Below, piece after piece: positions 1 through 12,900 of a stretch of 64,000 nucleotides of DNA. Positions within the stretch are counted from its first letter, which is position 1. Every line of letters starts with the position of its first letter. A program made the position numbers and the translations under genes. The notes beneath the pieces were generated by a model, which was not told the DNA's origin, ran no database searches, and saw nothing but the letters and a program-made list of their open reading frames with translations. The DNA comes from Glandiceps talaboti (lineage: Eukaryota; Hemichordata; Enteropneusta; Spengelidae): NCBI RefSeq assembly GCF_964340395.1, contig NC_135570.1:5202322-5266321 (forward strand). Reading direction: 5' to 3'.

Positions 1-46
1 TGTCAACATGTCAAGACAGACAACAATGTTAGTACTCTAATAGTAA

Positions 47-260
47 GACATTTGTCGATGACAGATGGTACTAAAACTGTAAAAGAAACAGTGCAAGATT
101 TTGGTAAGACATTTGTCGATGACAGATAATGAAAAGAAACAGTGCAAGATTTTGGAAAGACATTTGTCATTGACAGATGGTAGAAAGAAGCAGTGCAAGA
201 TTTTGGTAAGACATTTGTCATTGACAGATGGTAAAAAGAAGTAGTGTAAGATTTCTGTCA
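47..260. repeat. 51-bp tandem repeat, about four copies
   Basis: Copies begin at 47, 108, 159 and 210, each starting gacatttgtc(g/a)(a/t)tgacaga and ending cagtgcaagattttgg. The second and third are 51 bp. The first is 61 bp, with an inserted ctaaaactgt-like block. The last is diverged at its end. Confidence 0.9.
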
Positions 261-1344
261 TGCCAGACAACTATAGCACACAGACATTGTATAACAATGA
301 ATATTTTTGTAAGGACAAATGACATTCTCTTGGTTAATTAACTGCTTTCTATTGTAAACTTATTTAAAATTTGTTTTATGAATTACACTTATTATATAGT
401 AAATACCATGATGCCTAAATTTCAAACTGACTTACTAATACAGATTTACTCCACTTTAAATGTTTGTAACTTGTTACATGTGTAGGTAGCATTGTCTTTT
501 TTGAAATCTGCTAGTTAAAAAATTCTATTTTTTAGTACATATTTATTCCTTTTCTTGTTTTCTGTCCATTTACATGTGTAAGTTATGGGATATTGTATCA
601 CAGGTCTTGGATCTAAGATCAGGATGTATTGAGTATTGTTGTGTTCTTTCATTTTTTTCCCCAAAAGAATTTTACTGGTAATGAAATCTATTTTAATCAA
701 AATCAGAGTCAATACAGTGTATTGCTCCATTTCCATTTCCCCTGTAAGCAACAAATACTTCAAATGACAAATGGATTGTACGTGTACAATGTATGCCAAT
801 ACCCTAAATGCAAACAATATACATATAGGCTTTTAGGCCAAGTTATTTAAAGCCATGCAGTACATACAACCTGATGATAAATGGAACAGAGATAACAACT
901 GTAAATGGGAAATAAATAGAATACTGTCTATTTAATATTGGAACTTAGTCATGATTTGTACAAACTGTCACAGTTTAAAGAGAACTTTCAGAGCACTTGG
1001 CTATTGATGTTTATGTCTGCATCAGCATTAGAAAAGGACAAACCAAACAGTTTGTCTAATTTTAGATGCTCTAATTGAAATAATGTCCTTGGATAAAAGG
1101 ATGGCTATTAAAAAGTGCTATCCAAAAACCAATTTTTCATCCATTTTAACAAAAACAAAGCTATAAATGTGTATTTGGTATGCAGATTGATACTTTACTG
1201 TAGTTTATTCAGGTAGAGGTGACAGAGTTCCTACTGTTTATATGATTGTTTACATGTATTCAATATCAAGTCATGATTGAAACATGGTTTGAGTAACTGA
1301 TGTGTGTGTGTATCATGTATATCTGAGGGATGTACAATGACAAT

Positions 1345-1625
1345 GTTGGCTCAGGCCGTGCCACTGGTGTTTGTTTCTGAATGACGAAAGTCATTGAGAT
1401 TTGAACCATGGTTGTGCCCCAGCCAAGCTGTACATTTAGAGACTTGGTAGCTTGCTATGCCAAGGATTGAATCCTATATGTGTTTAGAGTGGCAGCAGGG
1501 ATAGTATGCTTTCAAGCAACTTGAATTTGAAGTCAGGCTGCCCGGGCTTGTGTAGCTATAGGTCCATGCCTGGAGTTATTGTAATAATCATAAAGCTCTT
1601 TGAGCAGTGTGGGTACACAGCTACT
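1345..1625 (+). repeat. SINE-like interspersed repeat, copy 1
   Basis: It shares an ordered series of blocks with the copy at 3.93-4.25 kb: tttgtttctgaatg, gatttgaaccatg(g/a)ttgtgcc, an agctgta block, then (g/a)cttggtag, and further on ggtccatgcc(t/a)gg. Near its end the 'ctctttgagcag' block corresponds to 'cgccttgagctc' in copy 2. That kind of block is usual close to the 3' end of Deu/core-type SINEs. The family assignment is inference; the homology between copies is visible. Confidence 0.55.
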
Positions 1626-3829
1626 CAAAAACAGAATTTACAAATTAATACATTTTTTAGTAATAAATTACATAACATTATTAGGACTAGTACAGTCTAA
1701 TAATATAATTTGTATTTCACTATTCCTAGGGGGTGAGTGTGTTGAGTTTACCAGGTTTTTTTTAGCAGTACATGATGTTCAGATCACAGTTTGTCATGGT
1801 TTGATACACATCACAACTTTGCTGCTCTGAGGGACCAATATGTGGATGTCAGTGAAAGAGGTCAAATGCAAGAAAAGTTCCAAAACAACTTGTACTTACA
1901 AACTGTTCCTGGCTGTCATATTCTCAAACAGTAACAGTGTATGATCGCCTCTTTAAAGACAGTTTTCCCATTCAATGGAATGTCACAATAATAACAATCT
2001 CAATGAATATCCTGACCATCTGCCCAATAAAATCATCATTACCTCCATAAGAAGTTGGCACACTCAAGTGTTTATACACGAGGCTTTTTAACTAAAACAG
2101 GGTGCTGCTTAAAATCAACAAGCCAGCAGCCATACTGATGGTCCTAAATTGATGAAGTCAATGACTGCAAAAAACGTCAACAAACATTGATCTCAGTAAA
2201 AGAACGTCTACTCCAACTCCAGCATATTAGGAAATCGGATGACAGACAAAGTTATAGTTAAGATGTCATGGAGTGTATCCATGAAAAATCAACAGCTGTG
2301 GACTGATGGAATCCTTGTCACACACACACAGGTACTAAAAAACTCATACCGGCTCTCTAAGTTGCTGCACCACCACCAGGGGTTTTTAAGTATATAACGA
2401 TCCCATATAAGTTCTAGAAATTAAACAGCCATGTGTCCCTGATCATATACATAAAACACCAGCATTGGATATCAGACCGGCAACAAGTCTTTACAAGTAC
2501 ACTGAATCAATTGACATAATACGTAACAGAGTTCAGAGACTGCTATGGTAGGAATCCAACCTCAATCTCCAACAGCTATATAAGAGCACAATCATCCTGC
2601 TACAAACTATGCGCTAGGCCTTGAAACAAACCAATCAAATTGGTCATTATCATTACCATGGTGATGACCTTTGAAGACTATAAAAACGATATTGTATTTG
2701 CCCAGAAGCCTTTTTTGTTGATAATCATTATTTTTTTCCAATTTCCCTTTTGCATTTTTCACAATCAGTCATAACAATGGTGTACTAAAAATAACTATCA
2801 GGAGAGTTGTTGCGACAGTCGGCCTATATTTCAGCTGGCCTAACCACTATTTAGTTTATGGTGTTATTTACGATATTGTTGTACGATAATTTTGTACGTG
2901 TGCATAGCAATATTACGGTTACCCTAGAATTCATTGTTTACTAGGTGTGTTTCATTTCTTTTCTTGATAGTAGAGGACAATATTATGGGCGCCACATTTA
3001 CAGAAGGTAAAAAACATACACATGAAACTAAAGATGCAGTTTCAAATTTCATATACTGGTAATTTGGTACATACTGCAAACCTACATATATTTGCTACGA
3101 GAAAATTAATTTTGTTATAGTCTTCAGCTAGTTCTTAAAGATTATTTTTTTACTAAATACTAGATTGGTACATTGTGCTCATGTACAAGAAGGCATTTTA
3201 GTCACTACTAATTTTCATAATTTTGTTTTCAAGAAGTATGTTAAAATAATCTTTAGTGAAAATTTCCAGGTTTACATGTAAAATGTACCAATTGATCGAT
3301 ACAGAGTATACTTGTCATATTATTTTATCAATAAAGGGTTTTAAAATTCATGACTCATTTCCATAATAAATGATTTTTGGAAATTAGGCACTAAGTTAAA
3401 AATGCAAGCTTTAAAATAAATTGGTATATACATTGATGATAACAAAGTGTATAAGTTCTTTACATCTTGTAAATGAAGATGTTTTTGCAAATTTAATGAT
3501 TCATTTCAATAATTGATGATTTTTGGAAATAAAATGTAAGCGTTATATTATAAATGCAAGACTCAAATTTCATATAATTTGATACACACAGTGATGATAA
3601 CACATTAAGTATAAGTGTCTTCTATATAACTGGTTGATGAAGTTTTATAAATTTTAATTTGTTATTTGCATATTTAATGGGATGAACAAATTAACTGATA
3701 TACCATGCATGGTAGCAAAGAATATCAAGGGACTAATTGAAAGGCCTTACAGAAGTCATTATGTGTAAGCTTATATCTGGTTGTTACTTTGTCTCTCATT
3801 GTAATACCTCAGAAATGATGGGGTTATTG

Positions 3830-3904
3830 ATTGGTTGGTTGATTGGTTGATTGGTTGGTTGGTTGGTTGGTTGGTTGGTTGGTTGGTTGGTTGGTTGGTT
3901 GGTT
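3830..3904. repeat. (GGTT)n microsatellite
   Basis: Roughly 75 bp of GGTT repeats, with imperfect (gatt) units at the left end. Confidence 0.95.
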
Positions 3905-3924
3905 AAAAATAAGAAAAAAAATAA

Positions 3925-4250
3925 AGCGTGACACTGTGTCGTTGTCATTTGTTTCTGAATGGCTAAAGTCCCTGGGCAAGATTTGAACCATGATTGTGCC
4001 TCAGTCAACCCAGCTGTATAAGTGGGGACCTGGTAGGATAGAGGTTGCAATGTGAATGCTTTAATCATATGCATTTATAGAGGCTGAGAGGCTGCAATGG
4101 ATTGTATGCTCCCCAGGTTGTTAAGGAAGTATAAAGGGTCGTTGCACTGCTATTGATCCATGCCAGGGGTAATAAATGTGAGCGCCTTGAGCTCTCAGGA
4201 GGAAAGGCACGTTATAAATTCACATTATTATTATTATTATTACTATTTAT
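3925..4250 (+). repeat. SINE-like interspersed repeat, copy 2
   Basis: This is the fullest copy in the window. It has the tttgtttctgaatg and gcaagatttgaaccatg blocks, tcaacccagctgta, a 'ggtaataaatgtgagcgcc ttgag' block, then cacgttataaattcac and a 3' (ATT)n tail at about 4226-4246. A tail of this shape is typical of SINEs that borrow a LINE 3' end. Confidence 0.6.
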
Positions 4251-6924
4251 ATCATATGTTTCTGTTTGTTGGTGAAATTGCAATCTGAAAGTTCATTCTC
4301 CAATTATGCAACCACTCACTGAGTTGGAGCATATAAGTGGAAACCATGACGGGATCTTTTAGGCTACAGAAATTGTCATTAACAAATTTGTATCTGGATG
4401 CCTTGGAAATGACAATTGAAGTCAGAAATTTACTATGGACCTTTGATTCATGAAATGTCTTAATTTCAACAGAATTTTTTTTTTCAATCAGATGGTCACG
4501 AATTTCAGCAATAAAACATTTTTTTGTCCAGATACTTGCTTTTGATGTCACCATCTTAACATCAGTGATGTCTCTTATTCAACCATAGAGGGCGTCATTT
4601 GATCAAATCTATAATAGGTCAGTCAGGTCATGAGAAATAGAGAAATAAATAGGAAATCTGACGGATTTGACGGATTTGTTATGTTAATCATGAAACTAAC
4701 AACTTCAAATAAAAACAAGAAACAATATAATGAAGGGGGGGGGGTATTACACCCTGACAATGCAGATGAGGCATCATGGGAAAAAAAACATTCCTCTATG
4801 AAGAAAAAATGTAATTTAAGAATATTAATTAAGTGATACAAACTAAATTCAAAAGAGACTTTACAATACACAAAACTGAATACCTTACATGTAAATTTGA
4901 CAAATACAGATTATATGTAACATCCACTGAGCTTTTTTTAAAAAAACAGTGCTTATCCTTAATTTTCTAATTTTCTGCATTGCATGAGATAACACATTTC
5001 ACATTTAGGATTATTTTGTCTTTATTACAATAGAAATAACATTTTCATTATGAAATGATGAAAAGACATGTTGACCTCTTTAATTATAAGTGATTTTATA
5101 GAACAAAGACTAAATGCCATCAATGGCAGAAAGGGATTTTACTGTCAGGAAACAAACCAAAATCCCACAAGACTTGACTCTAGGCATTGACAGTTTCTTC
5201 TCCACTGCCTATGCTCTAGTGTACTAAAATCATGGATCAGTTCAATGGCATTGAAAGGGTCCATCCATACTGCTTGATTGAACAAATGCATCTTCACTTT
5301 GCTCTTGAAAATGTCTTACCCAGTGATTTGAAAGTTTAAGAGTACAGTTTGAAAAAGTGCAGCCACCATATGCCTTGTTTCTTAATTTTTACAGCTTTTT
5401 TGTAATTACTGTAGGAACTACCATTAGTTCAAGTTCTTAAAAAATGTTTTAAAAGTTAATTGCAATTGCTGAGGTGCAGAGATAACTTGCAGTGATTCTT
5501 ATTTCGAATCATATGCAATAGTTTACAGTAAAATCATATGCAATAGTTTACTGTACGAGTCATGATGTTTAGACATATTGTATATATGCCCTAAAAACAT
5601 CTCCCTGTGACTCACGTTTTCTTATAGGTCATATGTCTTAGTAAATAATCAAAGCTTGCTTTGTTGTTTTCACTGGTATTTGTCAAATGTCAGGTCACAT
5701 TGTTAAAGGTCGGTACTTGACATGATCAAAGAAACCAGTGTATAATGATATTAAAGTGCCTGCTTAAAATGGACTGAGAAAGCTTTGTTGTCAAGTGCTT
5801 TAAAAGTTGTGTACCAAACTCAGTATATTTCACATATTTCTGCCAGACCTATGAGAATGTGACATGGAATTGATGACCAAACAATCTTTGCTATTGTTTA
5901 CACATTACATGTGTAAAGTGACTTTATCATTTATGGACTGGGTTCAGTGTTGAAAGACCCTTGAATGCAACAAATTTTGTCACATGCATTTGACAATTAA
6001 AAAATAATCATGACATGTTTTGCTTTGTAATCCATGACTGGATAACAAACATGTATCTGGTAGTGACAGATACGATGACATAAGTCAAGAGATTTACACA
6101 AAACAAGTCCTGTCTGGACACAATAACACATAACACAATAGAGATAGTAATCACTCCATTGCATAATTGTAAATCTATTGTTATTGTTAGTTATTTACTG
6201 TGTTCTCCTTGAACAATGTAATTTACATGTAACAAGGACACAAGTCCTCTAGTGAAAATTATTCTCAAACTCCTCATTTTATACACAAATGACCTCAAAA
6301 TTGCCACCATACACACTATTGTCTACCCGATCTCCAACCACAGGAGTTACTGGTCTCTTAGTCTTCTAGTGAAAAACTTACAAGTAGACGGAAACACTGT
6401 ATACAAATTACAAACACACTGTTTGTGCAGTCTTTGCTGAATAATGTACATGTATACAGTTAAAATAGTATGTGTCTCTGATATTGCACAAAAAATAAAA
6501 AAATTATTGTGTTAATGTCATTGTACAAATCAAGTTACCTGACTTGTACACTAAATTATGTGTAAATCACTCGTCATTCCTCATTGTATAAGCTACAATA
6601 AGAGAGCTTGACCAGTGTAACTACAATTTAATCTATCATCATCATTATTATTATTATTATTATAATACATAAGTCATAACCCTATGTTGCAGTAAACTAT
6701 GCTATTCACAAGAATACTCACTGCATTATGGTAAACATACACTGCACACAAAAGGTCCTTCAAGATCTGACAATCATGACCTTTCTTCTACTAAGTTCTA
6801 GAGTCTAGCCAAACACAATGGGTTATTGTTGTTATGGTTCCTCATTGTGTATGTATACAATGTCTGAAGTCACTCATCCAAAGCTAGACTTTTACATAAT
6901 TTTGCCACTGTCTATTTGATTGTC

Positions 6925-7025
6925 TGCTGATTAAAGAATAAAAGCCAGGGTTTCAATCCCAGGTTCTCATATTAGTATATATAAGTATTACGATCATTCT
7001 TTTGTTCAGGCACAACTTTTCCTGT
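6925..7025 (+). repeat. tRNA-like interspersed repeat, copy 1
   Basis: It contains gccagggtttcaatcccagg, which looks like a Pol III box B (GGTTCRANNCC), followed about 45 bp on by tattacgatcattcttttgtt. A related copy lies at 49.47-49.57 kb. I could not fold a full tRNA cloverleaf, so I treat it as a repeat and not a tRNA gene. Confidence 0.4.
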
Positions 7026-7439
7026 AAACTCTGTAAACTGTTTTTCTTATTACCTATTCCCCACCACCACCCCACCCCACTGGTTATTTGAAGGGTGTGC
7101 TAATCAAGTAACCCATGTAGAATATTCATTTACTGACAAACAGTGTGGTTTAGACTGTCTATTGGAATGTTTGTATTGTTTAGTTGTTTGTTTGTACTGT
7201 TTATACATGGACATCAAACCAATACACATCCAGTTAGTAGAATGTGCCATGTAATACAAATAGTAGCCTCCATAGTAGGCTAGATAGTAATCCTGGCAAG
7301 CATTCTCTCTATCATCCAGCCTCATATGGAGCCTAGCTAAGAATAGAACTGTTTCCATGCAAGGTTTGGTACATTTTTCAACAGGAAAAAATCAATGAAA
7401 TTATACAAGGGTTATGTACAAAATTGTACATATAATATA

Positions 7440-7580
7440 CTGATCAACAGAAAGAGTATGCATCTAGGTAGTCTAGTTCCTATATCATGGTATCATTACG
7501 ATTTACACCTGCACCTACTGGTTTACTTAGCGACCACGTTGGCATCCAGACTCAGACTAGCATCTAGGTGGATTTTAGCA
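7440..7580 (+). repeat. Fragment related to the 55.6-kb hairpin repeat
   Basis: Shares ttacgatttacacct, gaccac(g/a)ttg(g/a)catccagact and a tagtctagttcc block with the hairpin element at about 55.64-56.06 kb. This indicates a dispersed repeat family. Only part of the element is recognisable here. Confidence 0.5.
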
Positions 7581-9054
7581 CATCCCTGATATATTTACAT
7601 TAGTTGGAAATTTTTCATCTGAAACTGACTAGCTGGTGTCAACTTTTCTCCAAACTTTTCAGGAATGGGAGATTTAAAATTCTTACACATAATTCAAGTT
7701 TTAGAAATCAGGTAAAGGTTTAGGAAATTCATTATCATTCCCTTCCTGTGAGCAGAAACAATGAAAGGCAGTCTACAAGTGACTGCTCAAAAGGGATTAT
7801 CAACTGTCATACAAGTTTTTAAAGAAAAATTCATGTGGGCAGCTGTGGTGGGGTGTCACACATTGTAATGTGATCACCAAGGGGGTTTCCCATAAACCCT
7901 TGCAGGAAATCTCCAAAATGTCTGAACACATGTCAAGTACGATAGGGCTTCTGTATAAAGTTAATCTTGCTTTTCCCCAATTTAAAGGACAAATACAACC
8001 CCCACCCTGGTAGAAAGAGGATGTAAATATAGTGACTGAGGTGCTATTTTATCACCCAAATTCACCTTGTGTTCAAGGTACATAGAGTCATATTGCATTT
8101 CAGGTTCTGTGTTTTGTTTCACTTTTATAACAATATGCACAACAGTATGAATGACAATTCATTTTTATAGTTTGTTCCTCTCTTCATTTATGCTGCTAAC
8201 TTCCTTCTAAGTTCTAAGATATGCAACCCCATGTATATGTCTATCCACTGCTGTGTATGTATACAGGTATGTTAAAGGTAATCAGAAGAGTTGGTATATT
8301 TTGTAATTAAGTAAATTTAGGTAAGTGTAATTTCATTCATGAGTGTTTGCTAAATCATGGAGGGATAAGGCACCAATACTTCATGTACTTCATAGTAGAA
8401 ATGACTAGAATGGCATATGAGTTAAATTCTGCCTTTCCACCTTTGTAATTAAATCAAGAAAATATGCAATATCACTGTGTTACTCTTAGAGTCTTACTGT
8501 GACCAGCAATTCACAAAGTACTGTCGAACACTACGGTAGTTACGCTGTACTATTTCTGTAATGTGTGATAAACCCTATTACAGTAATTGTAGATTTCAGT
8601 GTCTATATTTCAAAGGAAAATTACACTATGATATATTACACTACTCCGAGTACTCGACCAGCGAGAGGAAATGGGGCATTGTGTAGAGTTCCGAGTAACC
8701 AGTCTCAGTGCAAGCAGCCATGTCTATTTCCACCAAGTACTTTGTATTCATATACAGGACACACGAGATAACATTTCTGATACAAAATTGACGAGGCCTT
8801 GAGTTCATTTCTACCAGTCTCAACATAGGTGAGCAATAAACAAACACTCCAAGGTTCAAATCTGTGAAGAGCCTTGATTCGATCGTAAACACTGAACGAA
8901 AAGCACGACCTGTGTGCACTCTTACATCAAGTTAAAATACACGACTGGTCAAACAATCACCACAAACTTACATTTGTAAATTCAAACTGACCGAGCCTAA
9001 CAGACAACAAGTTATCTGTCAAGCACTACTGCACTAGTACGGTAAATTTTCTGA

Positions 9055-9397
9055 GTCAGACTCACAGGCATTTGTTTCCCGAGTTATGGCTCAGAATATT
9101 TGTATCAGAATATAATAAAATGACGATAATATCGTTAATATTGACGTATTAAACCAACACTATATGAAAGGGGTAAAATTACACATGTTTCTGTGATCGC
9201 GCAGTTTCACTAAATGCGAAGGGTGTCTTCCTTCGCATTTAGTGAAACTGCGCGATCACAGAAACATGTGTAATTTTACCCCTTTCATATAGTGTTGGTT
9301 TAATACGTCAATATTAACGATATTATCGTCATTTTATTATATTCTGATACAAATATTCTGAGCCATAACTCGGGAAACAAATGCCTGTGGTCAGACT
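9055..9397. mobile_element. Perfect palindromic MITE with 8-bp target-site duplication
   Basis: Two 160-bp arms (9063-9222 and 9230-9389) are exact reverse complements, base for base, separated by a 7-nt loop (gtgtctt). The element starts cacaggcatttg and ends caaatgcctgtg. It is flanked by the direct repeat gtcagact at 9055-9062 and 9390-9397, an 8-bp target-site duplication. There is no coding capacity, so it would be mobilised in trans. An 8-bp duplication is the hallmark of hAT-type (also P or Merlin-type) transposases. The terminal sequence is not the classic hAT CAGRG, so the superfamily stays open. Perfect arms and a perfect duplication point to a recent insertion. It sits about 560 bp upstream of the start codon of the next gene. 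Confidence 0.9.
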
Positions 9398-9949
9398 GGT
9401 CGACTACATGTACATGTACTACATTCATGATTCAAACTTTTTGTAAAGTTTACATTCAATAATATTTTCTAACTGGGTTATTAGAATGTAAATTGCAGTC
9501 CTGTATATCTTCTGAATTCATCTAAGATGGAAATCTGGTGATTGGCATCTAGTGTTTATAATAAATTTTAAAGTAATTCACTTACCCACCGACAACACTG
9601 TCTGTACAGATAGCAAGTTTTTCAAAAAATTTCTTGTGGTAATCATGCAACCAATCAACAAAGAGACTCTCTTCATAGAAAATGGATTATTCGTAGGGGT
9701 GGTCGCCTATATTTGTGATGTCAATGCTCATTGGATAAAGTAGATGCAGTTAGGTTGACATCAATTTATTTATTTCCTGATCACTATGCAGTAAATATTA
9801 TTAAATATATATATTCTGCAAAAGGAAAATACAAGCTGTAACTCAGATAGCTCCGTATGCATCTCCATGTGTTTGTGTCAGCCATCCCTACTAATGAGTG
9901 GGATCATACTTCCTCCAAACGGGACTATGGGTAGGCTGAAAAATACAAC

Positions 9950-12900
9950 ATGGCGTCTGACGAGGAGGTATGTGTTGTGTTTTTGTAAATGTGTCAAGTA
10001 GTTTTTCGTCGTTACTTGAAATGTTGTTGTGAGATATACGTGTCTAGATGTAGTTACATTATTTACGTATTAATTTGGCCCCACATTTTCACCTGAAACC
10101 CTCCAACTGACTGACAGAAGTAATCTGAGTGAGTTACGCACATCACATTCAGTTCACAAGCAGTCACTCCATTCTGCATTTTGACAAAAGAAGGGGGGTA
10201 ATAAGTGTGTTTGGACAGCACATGCAAAGAAAGTGACTGCGTACAAGGGGATAAAAATAAACATGTAAATTCGTTTGAAAGTGTAATGGAGGTTGTGGCT
10301 TAGAAACATTTAAGTTGGGCTGAATAGCAACGGAGACTTACGCAGCACTTTTGTCAGAATTGTTGTGTTGCGTGAGTAGTTTAGTTACTCTTCGGATTTG
10401 ACGTGCAACCAAGATGTTTGTGATGGCGGTAGAATCCCCTCCCATGGTTTGTATAAGCATGGACCATTGGATGTATTAGTGAACTCTCATTAATACAGCC
10501 ATGGTATAAGCAAATTGATAGTTAACATCAAAATGATTGTGTTCGAAGAAAAAGTCTAACAAAACAAACTTTCAAATTATCAATGTTTTGAAATTTTACT
10601 CTTGTCTGAAGGCTTTGGCTTATATATGTGTACTTGTATGGTCTTTGCCATGTCCACATCAAGACATGTCAAATTCACACCACTATAACCAGTGCTATCA
10701 GTATGTGTGCAGAGCATGAAAATTGAATATTCTTGTGATGTATGATGTAACATAGTCTGGTTATTGGATATATACAAGATTGCATGGTTCAGCCACTACA
10801 ATGTAGGTGTGTTTTACAGAAATAGCATTTGTAGGAGACTGGTATTTACATGTATTTGAAAAGTGCAGTAGTTATATTCTAAATAAGTTTCGAATAGTTC
10901 TTCTCATTTACTTTCTGGTGACATTTTTAGGACCACATGAAATTGTTTTAGACACATTTAAGGTTCATGACTAGTTTTGTTTACCTTAAGTTAAATTGTG
11001 GATGTTTCTGTGTGACACATCCAATACTGACTAGGTGACCTTGAGCTGTAGGGGATATTCCATCTTGGTGTATTTGGTAAGGGTGCTAAGTAGGTAAAAT
11101 ATTTCTGAGTTGCCCAGTCACATTACCAAGGATCCTTGCCACAATAATATTACAAGTTGAAGACATGAAAGTCAATATGTGTTAAGTAGATTGTCACCTT
11201 TACCTGACTTTACCTCTGTTACCATGGCAACTTTAATGCTGTTACCACAGTGCTTAACTTCATGTTGTACATGTACTCTTTTGCAAGTAGGGATGATAAT
11301 AAACAATCAAATTTCATTTGGTATCAGTTTTCTGCTATGTTCATGAAAAAGAGAAAGGAAATAGTAGTCTACCATTTCTTTTCATGTTTTTACATATTCA
11401 CCTATACTATGTTTTCTTGTGTTGCTACCAAGGATGAAGAGTTGAAGAATTTGAGGTCAGCTGTGCTTGCATCTCTAAAAACAGTAAGTATGAAATGTAG
11501 AAAAGTAACTATCGACCTGACAAAGTTCACCTTCCTTCCATGTTTGACTAGTGAACTTTTCCCAGGATTCCCGAATGTACCAATCAAGAAGTTAAAGTCA
11601 ATTGCAAGACATAGAACCCCCAGGACAAGCAAGTGACAGCTTGGTGTGGAGACTCGGGTATTTTCACAGGTGCTAACACTACCGTGAAAGTGCAACAGAA
11701 AACTCTGCAAGCACAAGTGCAAATACACCTTTGTGGTCACCATTTTGTGTGCATAGAACAATCACAAGTTCAGTTACATACAGGTATGCAGTAGTGTTCT
11801 CTGAAGAGATTTTAGCAACACTTTAATATTTTAGGATGTAACATCATTATGTGTTTCTATTTCATAGAATACAAACTCCAAATCAGGATGTTCTAATGAT
11901 GAACAAGAAAGTGGAGATGATGCTGATGACGAAGACTTGGAAGCCCTAAGATTAGCGGCATTAAAAACAAAGAAGAAACAGGCCAGACTAGAGAGACTTC
12001 AGGCATCAGAACCTCATAGAAATCGATTCAGGAAGGGTCCACACCAAGTGAGTACACATTGCATGCAGAGTTTCTGCCAATGAAGTAATGATAGAGTTTT
12101 AGTAAATTTAGAATTGCTGTGTATCAGTGGTACATCAAATTGGAACACTGATACAAAACAACTTAAACATGTGTATTTTATATTTCATCAAAAATGAGTT
12201 TATGATTCTACTCCGGTGTTAGTAAGGACTGTCGTATCTTTACTGCTCTTTAAAGAGGCCTCATTTGTCTTTTTCAGAGAAACCAAAACATTAACCAGAG
12301 GCAGAGCAACTCACCTGTGGCGTTTCCAAAAAGAAGCAATTTGATCACCATACCCTTGCAAGACTTTGGTTCTTCAGAAAAAAGGGAACACGAGCAATTG
12401 ACTTTTGATGGCAAATTTCAATCAACAGCACCACCAAGAAAACAAAATATCATTGTACCACAGAAGGACCTTAATAAAGAACAACGGAATGACAAATTCA
12501 GTCGATTTGAATCTGAATCTGATTCCGATTTAGAAGATTGGCTGAATAGTAGTAACAGTGATCAAAGTGACAATGAAAGCAATCATTCTGATATAGCCTT
12601 GGATTCAGATGAGGATTTGTCTGGAAAGGAAAATGAAGAATCCGTAGAAGACATTGAGCAAATTGAGGAAGATATATCAGAAGATGATGGTAGTAAAGAT
12701 GACAATGAAGATGGGGAAATGTCTGATCCCAACGAAGATGAATCCCTGGATAAAGCTCAATCAGGAAGCGATGATGGAAAAGATGAGGCTGACGAGGAAG
12801 TAGAACCACTAGAAGAGAAGGACGAGGAAGGAGATGGAAATGATGATGATGAAGTAGAAGAAGAAGAAGAAGAAGGAGTAGAAGAAGAAGACGAAGGAGA

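Larger units (their letters stand above)
1..9949. other. Intergenic or upstream region, no supported gene
   Basis: I found no exon chain with plausible splice junctions on either strand. Open frames are short and lack domain signals. The stretch holds a 51-bp tandem repeat at the left edge, two SINE-like copies, a (GGTT)n tract, a tRNA-like repeat, a fragment of a hairpin repeat family near 7.5 kb and the palindromic MITE at 9.06-9.39 kb, all listed separately. The rest is unremarkable AT-rich sequence. Confidence 0.6.

Noticed and set aside
4252-4554. 100-aa minus-strand open frame
   Set aside because: No recognisable domain, and no splice or promoter context. The composition is ordinary for chance AT-rich sequence. 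It could be a transposon remnant, but I cannot support that.
8641-8919. Minus-strand 92-aa frame in a slightly CpG-richer patch
   Set aside because: No domain, no continuing exon and no polyadenylation signal in a sensible place.
9223-9229. Reading the 9-kb palindrome as a fold-back assembly error
   Set aside because: The exact 8-bp direct repeat immediately outside both arms is what transposition leaves and would not be expected from a read artefact.
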